Assembly (NCBI GenBank): GCA_016931365.1
Contig: JAFGEY010000336.1
Coordinates: forward strand, 1 to 32,853
Direction of reading: 5' to 3'
Length of the DNA stretch: 32,853 nucleotides
From: Anaerolineae bacterium
GTDB lineage: Bacteria; Chloroflexota; Anaerolineae; JAFGEY01
Part shown: one piece after another, positions 24,696 to 32,853 of the stretch
Layout of the letters: every line of letters begins with the position of its first letter
Position numbering within the stretch: position 1 is the first letter of the stretch
Made by a program: the position numbers and the translations under genes
Notes under the pieces: model-generated
The model's database searches: none
The model's input: the letters and a program-made list of their open reading frames with translations, nothing else
Told to the model about the DNA's origin: nothing

Positions 24696-25052
24696 CTATG
24701 CGCCGGGGATCGAGGCCCAGCCTTGCTTGGCGACGAAATCGGTGACGACGGGCACCGTAACCCACTCGCCCTGGTAGGACTTGATGCCCAGGTAGATGGG
24801 GTAGATGTACGCGACAGCTGTCACAGCGCCGATGCCGCAGGTCACAGCCGAGATGATGCTGACCAGCACCGAGATGGCGACGACGGTGATCAGGGACACA
24901 ACGGCATTGTACTTGAGGAACGGACGGCTCTTTTTGTCCTCCATAAAGAGGATAATAATCGCCGGGATGCCGAGAACCCAACTCAGCAGCGCCCACAGCT
25001 TGTCATCACTGGTGATCTCGTCTGTCATAACGGGAATAGGATTTTCTGCCAT
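24696..25052 (-). CDS. DUF4870-like small membrane protein
   Basis: A 118-residue protein with a soluble N-terminus (MAENPIPVMTDEITSDDK) and three to four membrane helices (about 20-36, 50-68, 72-98). The LWALLSWVLGIPAIIILFME...SRPFLKYNA core and the GIGAVTAVAYIYPIYLGIKSYQGE end match the DUF4870 (Tic20-like) family of unknown function. The start at 25052 is preferred because GGAGGA lies just before it; an upstream in-frame ATG at 25097 lacks one. Own promoter and terminator; single-gene transcript. Confidence 0.88.
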   Translation of the reverse strand: MAENPIPVMTDEITSDDKLWALLSWVLGIPAIIILFMEDKKSRPFLKYNAVVSLITVVAISVLVSIISAVTCGIGAVTAVAYIYPIYLGIKSYQGEWVTVPVVTDFVAKQGWASIPGA

Positions 25053-25109
25053 TTTTCCTCCTAAGAAAAACGAATAGAGTAGAGAATTGAATGCCATACG
25101 GATAGAGTC

Positions 25110-25138
25110 ATTTTATCATCATCACTGCGAAATGTCAA
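25110..25138 (-). promoter_or_regulatory. Promoter of the DUF4870-like gene
   Basis: On the minus strand a perfect TTGACA (25138 to 25133) and TAAAAT (25115 to 25110) are separated by 17 bp, about 58 bp upstream of the start codon. Confidence 0.8.
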
Positions 25139-25225
25139 ACCCAAAAGGTTTGAATTCCAAAGGGTTTGAACCTCTCGCGAGCTGTGTAACGAACACCGCT
25201 GCCTGTCTGGTGATACCTGCTTTGC

Positions 25226-25254
25226 TTGTCGTTGGCCTGAAACCATGCTACAAT
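25226..25254 (+). promoter_or_regulatory. Promoter of fmt
   Basis: TTGTCG (25226-25231) and TACAAT (25249-25254) are separated by 17 bp, giving a leader of about 23 nt before the ATG at 25284. The upstream in-frame start at 25245 lies within the promoter, so it is not used. Confidence 0.7.
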
Positions 25255-25283
25255 CGCGCCAGCCTTTTTTCAGGAGCCGATCC

Positions 25284-26225
25284 ATGCCTGCCAGAATTGT
25301 TTTTATGGGCTCTCCCGAATATGCCGTTCCCTGCCTGGAAGCATTGCACGAGCACTATCCAGCTATATTGGTGATCACACAACCCGATCAAAAACAAGGG
25401 CGCGGGCGCGAAATCTGCATTTCGCCCGTCAAAGAAGCGGCGCTCTCACGCCAGTTGGACATTTGGCAGCCGGTCTCCCTGCGCACCAAGACAGCGATTC
25501 AACGACTAGAGGACTTTCAGCCCGATTTGTACGTCACAGCAGCCATCGGGCACATCCTGACGCCCGAGATACTGGAAATACCTGTGCATGGTTGTATAAA
25601 CGTGCATGCCTCCCTTCTACCCCGCTGGCGGGGTGCGGCGCCGATCAGCGCCGCGATTCTGCACGGCGACAGCGAAACCGGCGTCACCTTGATGAAAACC
25701 GATCCGGGCCTGGACACCGGCCCCATCCTGGCCCAGACGCGCTGTCCCGTTGAACCTCACGATACGGCGGTCACACTGACTGCACGTCTGGCCCGACTCG
25801 GCGCCGATCTGTTGATCGCAACCCTGCCCCACTGGCTGGCCGGCGAGATCGTCCCTCAACCGCAGCCTGCAGAAGGCGCAACCTACTGCCGCCGCCTGGA
25901 AAAACAGGACGGTGAGATCGATTGGCGTCAGCCGGCGGCCCTGATCGAGCGAATGATCCGCGCCTACACGCCGTGGCCCGGCGCCTATACGTTTTATCGC
26001 GGGCAGCAGCTCAACGTGCTGCGCGCCCGCGTGTTTGCCAAAGAGAGGCGTGAGTATGCGCCTGGCACCGTACTTGCACTGAACGGCAACGTCGCCGTCC
26101 AAACTGGAAAGGGCGCTTTGGTGCTGCAAACCGTGCAACTGGCAGGCAAACGCACGTTGGACATCGACGTCTTTTGCCGGGGGCAGCGCGATTTGATCGG
26201 CGCAAGGCTTGGCTCCGGTATTTGA
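25284..26225 (+). CDS. fmt: Methionyl-tRNA formyltransferase
   Basis: A 313-residue enzyme that formylates initiator Met-tRNA with 10-formyltetrahydrofolate. The catalytic set N106, H108 and D144 sits in INVHASLLPRWRGAAPI and MKTDPGLDTGPIL. The N-terminal Rossmann part starts MPARIVFMGSPEYAVPCLEA; the C-terminal oligonucleotide-binding domain includes INWRQ-like IDWRQPAALIERMIRAYTPW. CAGGAG stands before the ATG. No peptide deformylase gene, its usual neighbour, is adjacent. It is a single-gene unit on the evidence of the promoter just upstream. Confidence 0.95.
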   Translation: MPARIVFMGSPEYAVPCLEALHEHYPAILVITQPDQKQGRGREICISPVKEAALSRQLDIWQPVSLRTKTAIQRLEDFQPDLYVTAAIGHILTPEILEIPVHGCINVHASLLPRWRGAAPISAAILHGDSETGVTLMKTDPGLDTGPILAQTRCPVEPHDTAVTLTARLARLGADLLIATLPHWLAGEIVPQPQPAEGATYCRRLEKQDGEIDWRQPAALIERMIRAYTPWPGAYTFYRGQQLNVLRARVFAKERREYAPGTVLALNGNVAVQTGKGALVLQTVQLAGKRTLDIDVFCRGQRDLIGARLGSGI

Positions 26226-26328
26226 TCGACGTCACGCTGCTGTATATGGCGCTCGTATTATTCTTATATACGGATTAGCACCATCTCGGGTTTCATACAA
26301 CAAACGTGTGAGCATCGAAAACGCGATT

Positions 26329-26356
26329 TTGCAAAAAAGCGAATTTGAGGTATAAT
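26329..26356 (+). promoter_or_regulatory. Promoter upstream of greA
   Basis: TTGCAA (26329-26334) and a perfect TATAAT (26351-26356) with a 16-bp spacer. The start codon is about 280 bp further on, so the transcript would have a long leader holding a palindromic element and a terminator-like hairpin. Confidence 0.65.
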
Positions 26357-26391
26357 CCTCTCCCAAGCTTTGTAAAGATATCCAGGAGCGC

Positions 26392-26524
26392 ACTGAAAAA
26401 CCCTGATTTGCCACAGAGAGCACAGAGATATAAAGCACCGTGTAATATCTCGGATTTCCAAAGAATGGCAAAATTCTCTGAGGCCTCTGCGTTCTCTGCG
26501 GCTAAAAATGGACTTTTTCATCAG
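26392..26524. repeat. MITE-like CACAGAG element with imperfect inverted repeats
   Basis: The left side (TTTGCCACAGAGAGCACAGA from 26407) matches inverted the right side ending at 26507 (CTCTGCGTTCTCTGCGGCTA), with about two mismatches. Weaker matching continues outwards to CTGAAAAA and TTTTTCATCAG. Such CACAGAG/CTCTGTG-type palindromes recur in intergenic DNA of many large bacterial genomes. No gene inside. Confidence 0.75.
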
Positions 26525-26576
26525 TCTCCTGGTCTATGGTGCAGCTTGATTTGGTCGGGTTGCCAATCAATATTTT

Positions 26577-26609
26577 GCGTCGCTGGGTGAGCGCGACGCT
26601 TTTTGTTTT
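26577..26609 (+). terminator. Terminator-like hairpin in the greA leader (possible attenuator)
   Basis: A 7-bp stem GCGTCGC/GCGACGC with loop TGGGTGAGC is followed by TTTTTGTTTT. It ends only about 28 bases before the greA start codon. No promoter is seen between it and greA, while one lies upstream at 26329-26356, so RNA polymerase must read through it to express greA. This suggests attenuation. Confidence 0.65.
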
Positions 26610-26640
26610 CCCTGTTATCATTCGTGAAAGTAGTTGCATG

Positions 26641-27105
26641 ATGGCAGAAAAGAAATTTCTGACGCGAGAAGGGTACGAGCGCCTAAAGCAGGACCTTGAT
26701 TATCTGCGTATTGAAAAGCGAGCCGAAATCGCTGAAAAGATTCGCTCTGCCAAAGAAGATGGCGATGTAAGCGAGAACGCAGGTTACGAGGATGCCAAGC
26801 ATGAACAAGCCTTTATCGAAGGGCGCATTCAAGAGTTGGAAGCCCTGCTCAAATCCGCCCAGATCATCGAAGATACCGGCAGGCGAGATCGGATCGGCAT
26901 CGGTGTGACGGTTGTCGTGCGAGAAGATGGCTATGAGCCAGAAACATACCAAATTGTTGGCTCTGCCGAAGCCAATCCCAGCGAAGGGCGGGTGTCCAAC
27001 GAGTCGCCGCTGGGCAGGGCTTTGTTGGGGGGCCGGGTGGGTGATACGGTTGACGTAAGTACCCCCGGAGGTGTGGCTGTGTTCAAGATCATTGAGATCA
27101 AATAG
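26641..27105 (+). CDS. greA: Transcript cleavage factor GreA
   Basis: A 154-residue factor that rescues backtracked RNA polymerase by stimulating cleavage of the nascent RNA. The N-terminal coiled coil has the acidic tip D42 and E45 (EDGDVSENAGYEDAK), the two residues that place the catalytic magnesium ion, and the usual HEQAFIEGRIQELE. The FKBP-like C-terminal domain ends NESPLGRALLGGRVGDTVDV. ATG at 26638 and 26641 are adjacent; GAAAG is the only weak ribosome-binding site. It has a normal length and all key residues, so it is the canonical paralogue. It lies 63 bp before a second, divergent copy. Confidence 0.95.
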   Translation: MAEKKFLTREGYERLKQDLDYLRIEKRAEIAEKIRSAKEDGDVSENAGYEDAKHEQAFIEGRIQELEALLKSAQIIEDTGRRDRIGIGVTVVVREDGYEPETYQIVGSAEANPSEGRVSNESPLGRALLGGRVGDTVDVSTPGGVAVFKIIEIK

Positions 27106-27168
27106 GCTGGTCGGTGCGCCAAACACGAGCCTTTCGGCGCCCATTTTTATGTTCAGTGTGAGGAAAAG

Positions 27169-27639
27169 ATGCCAGATCAAGTGACGTTTCTGACTCAAGA
27201 AGGCCTGAAAAAAATTCAGGAAGACCTGGAATATTTGCGCATTGTCAAACGCCCGCAAGTGATCCTGCAGCTTCAGGATGCACTTGAGCAGGCCTCAGCG
27301 CTCGAAAACCCCGATTACGAGGTCGCCAAAAATGAGCAGGCGTTTGTCGAAGGCCGAATCCTGCAGCTTGAACAGATACTCAGAAATGTGGTGATCATTG
27401 AAAAACGTACGCCTCGCGGCATAGTCGAGTTGGGCAGTCAGGTGATCGTGACCGAAGGCCAAGACGGCGATCCAGAAACATATGTTGTCGTCGGGTCCGC
27501 CGAGGCCGATCCCTCTCGCGGCTATATTTCCAACGAGTCGCCGCTGGGCCGTGTGCTGATGGGCAAAAAGATCGGCGATCAGGTCACTGTGAACGCGCCT
27601 GCCGGAGAAATCGTCTTTTTCATCCAGTCAGTCGACTAG
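27169..27639 (+). CDS. GreA-like paralogue with an altered catalytic tip
   Basis: A 156-residue protein homologous to the previous GreA over its whole length (EDLEYLRIVKRPQVI, NEQAFVEGRI, NESPLGRVLMGKKIGD). At the coiled-coil tip the GreA pattern D-G-D-V-S-E-N is replaced by Q-A-S-A-L-E-N (residues 41-47). The first acidic residue has become S43 while the second (E46) is kept. RNA-cleavage activity is therefore doubtful; it may bind the secondary channel as a competitor, like Gfh1 in Thermus, or have another partner. It has a GAGGAAAAG ribosome-binding site and shares the transcript with greA; a strong terminator follows. Confidence 0.92.
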   Translation: MPDQVTFLTQEGLKKIQEDLEYLRIVKRPQVILQLQDALEQASALENPDYEVAKNEQAFVEGRILQLEQILRNVVIIEKRTPRGIVELGSQVIVTEGQDGDPETYVVVGSAEADPSRGYISNESPLGRVLMGKKIGDQVTVNAPAGEIVFFIQSVD

Positions 27640-27708
27640 AGGGTCGCAGAGCGACGATTGCGCGGCATCAGTTTCTTTAGCATAACCAGAACCGGCGAGA
27701 CCGGGCAG

Positions 27709-27733
27709 GCCGGAATGATTTCCGGCTTTTTTT
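27709..27733 (+). terminator. Rho-independent terminator after the greA pair
   Basis: A 7-bp perfect stem GCCGGAA/TTCCGGC with loop TGAT is followed by seven T residues. It ends the transcript of the two greA genes, 70 bp after the second stop codon. Confidence 0.92.
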
Positions 27734-27804
27734 GTTACCAGCACGATCAGAATCGTTGATGTTGGGCTGGAGGCAATACCTTTCAAATAAGGAGAGCAAG
27801 CGTC

Positions 27805-27934
27805 GGTCGAGTAGCCGCCACGTTCTTTGTGGCGGCATATCGAGACCACGCGAGCGGTTTAGGCTGCTGAAATTCGCTTGTTTGGGCCGCGCCTGGGTCT
27901 CGATACGGGCCAAAATGCGTGGCCCTACTCGACC
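27805..27934. repeat. 130-bp multi-stem palindromic element (MITE-like) upstream of lysS
   Basis: The outer 10-bp repeats GGTCGAGTAG (27805-27814) and CTACTCGACC (27925-27934) are exact inverses. Inside, ATCGAGACC (27839-27847) pairs with GGTCTCGAT (27896-27904), and a hairpin GCCGCCAC/GTGGCGGC (27814-27836) forms one arm. Together these could fold into a cruciform-like structure. There is no reading frame. It fills most of the 248 bp between the greA terminator and lysS. No clear lysS promoter was seen in the rest of that gap (27734-27804, 27935-27981). Confidence 0.85.
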
Positions 27935-27981
27935 AGCGGCGCTTATTTGTAAAGTATTGGGGCTAGAAGGGGAGGACATAG

Positions 27982-29484
27982 ATGGCATTGAGCGATCAGG
28001 AACAGCAGCGTCTAAACAAATTGGAACAGATTCTGGCGCAAGGCGTCGAAGCTTTTCCGATCCAGTGCGTGCGGACGCACACCACGCAGCAGGCAATCAA
28101 AGCCTTCGAGTCTAAAGAGGCCAGGTCCGAACCCAACGAAATTGAGGTGAGCGTTACCGGGCGGCTGCGCAGCCTGCGCGATATGGGCAAGTCGATCTTT
28201 TGCCACATCGAGGATGGATATGGCAGCCTGCAGTCCTATGTGCGCCAGGATATGGTCAACGATGAAGCGCAGTTTGAGCTGTTCAAGCGCCAGTCTGACC
28301 TGGGTGACTTTTTCCAATTTACCGGGACGCTTTTTCGCACCCGGACCGGTGAAGTCACGCTCAAGGTCACGTCGCTCAAAATCCTGTCCAAGGCCCTGTC
28401 GCCGCTGCCGGTCGCCAAGGAAAAAGAAGGTCAGCGCTTCAACGCTTTTGCCGACGTCGAAGCGCGCTATCGCCAGCGCTATGCCGATCTGGCCGTCAAC
28501 TCTGAGGTGCGCGACATTTTTCGCGTGCGCGCGCGTGTGATCCAGGCGTTGCGTCGATTCCTGGATGAGCGAGGGTTCTTGGAAGTGGAAACGCCGATCT
28601 TGCAGCCGGTCTATGGCGGCGCGGCGGCGCGGCCTTTCGTCACCCACCACAACCAACTGCACCAGGACTTGTACCTGCGCATCTCGTTCGAGTTGTATCT
28701 CAAGCGCCTGCTGGTGGGGATGTACGAGCGCGTCTATGAAATCGGCCGCGATTTTCGCAACGAAGGGGTCAGTTTCAAACACAATCCCGAGTTCACCCAG
28801 CTCGAATTTTATGCCGCTTATTTGGACTATAACGACGTGATGGAACTCACCGAGCAGATGGTCGCTTACGTCGCCGAGCAGGTGGTCGGCGGCGCCCAGA
28901 TCACCTACCAGGGCCACGAGATCGATCTGACGCCGCCGTGGCGGCGCATTTCGCTGCGCGAAGCGGCGATCGATGCCACGGGTATCGACTATACACTTTA
29001 TCCAACCGCCGAAACATTGTACGAGGCAATACGATCCAGGGGGCTGCCCGCCAAAGAGGGCGCGACGTGGGGTTATCTGGTCGACAAGTCGCTGTTGAGC
29101 GAGGTTGAACCTTCACTGATCCAGCCGACCTTTGTCTACGACTACCCGCGCGACATTTCGCCGCTGGCCAAGGCCAAGCCCGGCGATCCGACGCACGTGG
29201 AACGATTCGAGTTTTTCATCGGCGGGATGGAATGCGGCAATGCGTTCAGCGAGTTGAACGACCCGCTCGATCAGGAGCAGCGTTTCCTGGAGATGGGACG
29301 GTTGTACGACGCTGAGGACGATGAGGCGCAGCCGATGGATGAGGATTACCTGCGCGCGATGCGCTACGGCATGCCGCCCTGCGGCGGGTTTGGCGCTGGC
29401 GTGGATCGCTTGGTGATGCTCTTTACCGATACAAGTTCGATCCGCGACGTGCTCTTGTTCCCGCACCTGCGCACGCACGAGTGA
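27982..29484 (+). CDS. lysS: Lysyl-tRNA synthetase, class II
   Basis: A 500-residue enzyme charging tRNA-Lys. An N-terminal OB-fold anticodon-binding domain (about 50-150, VSVTGRLRSLRDMGKSIF-like) is followed by the class II catalytic core: motif 1 (FLEVETPILQPVYGGAAARPF), motif 2 (YERVYEIGRDFRNEG, then FKHNPEFTQLEFY) and motif 3 (GFGAGVDRLVMLFTDTSSIR). Length is normal. GGGGAGGA precedes the ATG. It stands alone between the greA pair and a convergent unknown gene and ends in a strong terminator. Confidence 0.97.
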   Translation: MALSDQEQQRLNKLEQILAQGVEAFPIQCVRTHTTQQAIKAFESKEARSEPNEIEVSVTGRLRSLRDMGKSIFCHIEDGYGSLQSYVRQDMVNDEAQFELFKRQSDLGDFFQFTGTLFRTRTGEVTLKVTSLKILSKALSPLPVAKEKEGQRFNAFADVEARYRQRYADLAVNSEVRDIFRVRARVIQALRRFLDERGFLEVETPILQPVYGGAAARPFVTHHNQLHQDLYLRISFELYLKRLLVGMYERVYEIGRDFRNEGVSFKHNPEFTQLEFYAAYLDYNDVMELTEQMVAYVAEQVVGGAQITYQGHEIDLTPPWRRISLREAAIDATGIDYTLYPTAETLYEAIRSRGLPAKEGATWGYLVDKSLLSEVEPSLIQPTFVYDYPRDISPLAKAKPGDPTHVERFEFFIGGMECGNAFSELNDPLDQEQRFLEMGRLYDAEDDEAQPMDEDYLRAMRYGMPPCGGFGAGVDRLVMLFTDTSSIRDVLLFPHLRTHE

Positions 29485-29501
29485 TTTGCCGAAATCAATC
29501 A

Positions 29502-29535
29502 CCCTCCCCGAGTTGAACCTCCGGGAGGGTTTTTT
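29502..29535. terminator. Terminator after lysS
   Basis: CCCTCCC (29502-29508) pairs with GGGAGGG (29523-29529) and is followed by TTTTTTATT. It lies 18 bp after the lysS stop and reaches the stop codon of the convergent gene at 29534. Confidence 0.88.
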
Positions 29536-30982
29536 ATTGGGGGCGTGGGGTGGGCGTGGGGACGACTGTCGGGGTAGGTGCATGCGCACCGGATAGCTGG
29601 TATGAGGTGCTGACAAAATCGTTGCGCTTCCAGCCGTCGTCGCGCAGGCGAAACACAGCCACTGCGCGCGAGTGAAGAAGCGGATTGCTGTTGATCGACA
29701 TCACGGCGGTGACATTCTGCACCTGGATATCGCGCACCTGCACCGGCGTCAGTGTGATGCCGTCCCGCTCCAGGCCGATCCGGTTGAAACGCTCGTTTTG
29801 GTAGGACGTCCACACCCCGTCCTGATCGTCCTGGAGCAGTTGGAAGGTAGAAAGCCGCTGGGCGACGGCGGCCTCCTGCTCGATGTTGAGCAGCGTCTCG
29901 AAATAGAGCGCGGCCTGTTCCGATCCGGCAGGCGGCGGCAGGGCCAGCCAGCGGCTCAAAAACGCGCTTTGCGTCGGGGACGATTTGAGGTATTCGAACA
30001 CCTGCGGCAGCACGCGTTCGCCGTGCCGGGCGATCACCCGCCCCAGCAATGGCGCCTGGGCCAGGTCATGTGTGCTCATCCATACGGCATACTCGTCGAT
30101 GATGGCCTGGCACAGCGGCGCGCTGGAATGGACGGATGCGCCGCTGAACTGCGCCTGCGGCACATTAAAGGCCAGCACGTACAGCGCAGAACTGATCATA
30201 GTTTCGCTCCACTCGCCTTCGAGGGGAATGCCGGAAATCCACGGCGAAAGGACAATAGTAGTATTCAGGCCAATGCCGCCGGGGAGATATCCATCCACCA
30301 CGTTGATTTCATACTTGAACCCGCTGGCGCAGCCGACGGTGCGGCAGATTTCGTAGAATGCCTCGCCCAGCGCGTCGATCGCCGGTTCGACGTAGGGCTG
30401 ATCGCGCTTGCGGAAGCGAAAGATCAGTTGGTCGCCGTAATGGTATTCAATTGCCTGGCCCCAAAAGGCCGGATCGGGCGCGGTGTGCAGCCAGCCGCGC
30501 GTCGTTTTGCGATAAAAGCGCATCCGGCGCACCGGGCCGAGGGCATTTTCTTCGTGCGTTTCCACCCAGGCCACATCGCCCTGCACGTTGACGTTCTGCA
30601 CCCGGGCGCTGAGCGGCACGTTCAACAAAAAAGTATTTTCTGCTTCGATCTTGAACTGGATGATTTGCGCCTGCTCGGTGTACCATTTCAAGTCGCTGTC
30701 GTCCTGCAGCGCCAGGTAGGTGCTGACGTCACCGCGATTCCAGGCTCTTTCTTCCAGGTCGATCACAGCCTGAATTTGAAAGGCGATCTGTTCGTTGAGT
30801 TTTTCCACCCGCTCGCGCAGCACCAGATAGCCGATGCCGGCCGAGGCGAGGAGCACCCCGGCAAGCGCGGCCCACACCCACCACGGCGCCCGCCGCCTGG
30901 GCTTTTTCTTTCCGATTTCGGCGATCGTTTCCCACTCTCCGCTTTCGCCGCCGACCTGCCACTCAAAACTTGATCTGGACAT
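29534..30982 (-). CDS. Unknown membrane-anchored protein with extracytoplasmic domain
   Basis: A 482-residue protein not matched to a known family. A basic cytoplasmic N-terminus (about 30 residues, KKKPRRRAPW) precedes one membrane helix (33-55). The rest, facing outwards, has a first domain (about 60-190) with WYTEQAQIIQFKIEAE and GDVAWVETHEEN that may be an NTF2-like or SnoaL-like fold, and a middle part with Asp/Glu and aromatic residues but no catalytic signature. It closes with a short Pro/Thr tail (PTPTVVPTPTPRPQ) like the stalks of the surface proteins at 15339 and elsewhere. It lies downstream of uvrB on the same strand, with 134 bp between; its start at 30982 has no good ribosome-binding site. 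A role in the cell envelope is inferred from topology only. Confidence 0.82.
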   Translation of the reverse strand: MSRSSFEWQVGGESGEWETIAEIGKKKPRRRAPWWVWAALAGVLLASAGIGYLVLRERVEKLNEQIAFQIQAVIDLEERAWNRGDVSTYLALQDDSDLKWYTEQAQIIQFKIEAENTFLLNVPLSARVQNVNVQGDVAWVETHEENALGPVRRMRFYRKTTRGWLHTAPDPAFWGQAIEYHYGDQLIFRFRKRDQPYVEPAIDALGEAFYEICRTVGCASGFKYEINVVDGYLPGGIGLNTTIVLSPWISGIPLEGEWSETMISSALYVLAFNVPQAQFSGASVHSSAPLCQAIIDEYAVWMSTHDLAQAPLLGRVIARHGERVLPQVFEYLKSSPTQSAFLSRWLALPPPAGSEQAALYFETLLNIEQEAAVAQRLSTFQLLQDDQDGVWTSYQNERFNRIGLERDGITLTPVQVRDIQVQNVTAVMSINSNPLLHSRAVAVFRLRDDGWKRNDFVSTSYQLSGAHAPTPTVVPTPTPRPQ

Positions 30983-31040
30983 AAGAATTCAAATTGCACC
31001 AAAAGATAATCTTGACTTATTTACCAAGATGCATTGTTTT

Positions 31041-31075
31041 GACCGCCAACCGCCGACGACAGACCACGGACGACA
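31041..31075. repeat. Degenerate heptanucleotide repeat (5 units)
   Basis: Five successive 7-base units, GACCGCC, AACCGCC, GACGACA, GACCACG and GACGACA, follow a GACCRCC-like pattern in the gap between uvrB and the unknown membrane protein. An ACCACGG/CCGTGGT pair lies next to it. Short heptad repeats of this kind are scattered in intergenic DNA of some filamentous bacteria. Confidence 0.55.
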
Positions 31076-31116
31076 ACTCTCACCGGATGCGCCGTGGTCG
31101 CGGTCGGTAAAGCGCG

Positions 31117-32853
<1,737 letters not shown>

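Overview
The window looks like a stretch of bacterial chromosome, most likely from a member of the Chloroflexota (Anaerolineae/Caldilineae-like). This is inference from content, not from a marker gene. The signs are: Pro/Thr-rich 'PTPTPT' surface-protein linkers, giant DUF11 repeat proteins with a terminal hydrophobic aromatic tail, a PDZ-radical SAM (DUF512) protein beside cmk, a tandem greA pair upstream of lysS, many intergenic palindromic elements, a degenerate heptanucleotide repeat and a Gram-positive-type LexA box. Promoters are of the sigma70 type, commonly with 17-bp spacers.

Layout. (1) 1-2421 is the integrase end of a chromosomal integron. A tyrosine recombinase of the IntI family (1441-2421, +) faces away from a cassette array that is read on the minus strand: attI at about 1147-1153, a 266-bp cassette without a convincing gene (887-1152), a 765-bp cassette carrying a GNAT acetyltransferase (122-886), and the edge of a third cassette running off the left end. 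The integrase promoter has a LexA box at its start site, and a divergent candidate cassette promoter (Pc) lies in the intI leader. (2) 2495-3210 is a VapBC-type toxin-antitoxin operon with GTATAC operators over its promoter. (3) 3227-5911 is a fused [2Fe-2S]/molybdopterin hydroxylase without a FAD subunit. (4) 6062-8109 is a NarL/NarX-type two-component pair. (5) 8217-11669 is a housekeeping run: a pseudouridine synthase with a probably leaderless mRNA, cmk, a PDZ-radical SAM protein and a family 4 uracil-DNA glycosylase. (6) 11837-23454 is an envelope locus: a membrane GAF-GGDEF diguanylate cyclase, a one-helix small protein, a TPR protein, an anchored Pro/Thr-stalk Ig-like protein and a secreted protein of about 1838 residues with nine DUF11-like and two PKD domains. 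(7) 23462-32853 holds hemW, a DUF4870-like membrane protein, fmt, two greA paralogues, lysS, an unknown membrane-anchored protein and the 3' part of uvrB, with several MITE/REP-like palindromes between them.

How the parts may work together. The integron is self-consistent: each cassette's own two ends are complementary to each other, the attC sites resemble each other, and intI has its catalytic residues, so the array looks functional and damage-inducible. The envelope locus reads as a c-di-GMP enzyme co-transcribed with cytoplasmic TPR and membrane-anchored surface proteins, which suggests signalled control of a surface structure. The second greA paralogue has lost one of the two acidic tip residues, so the pair may act in opposition or with division of labour at RNA polymerase. 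No tRNA, rRNA, CRISPR array or complete insertion sequence was seen.
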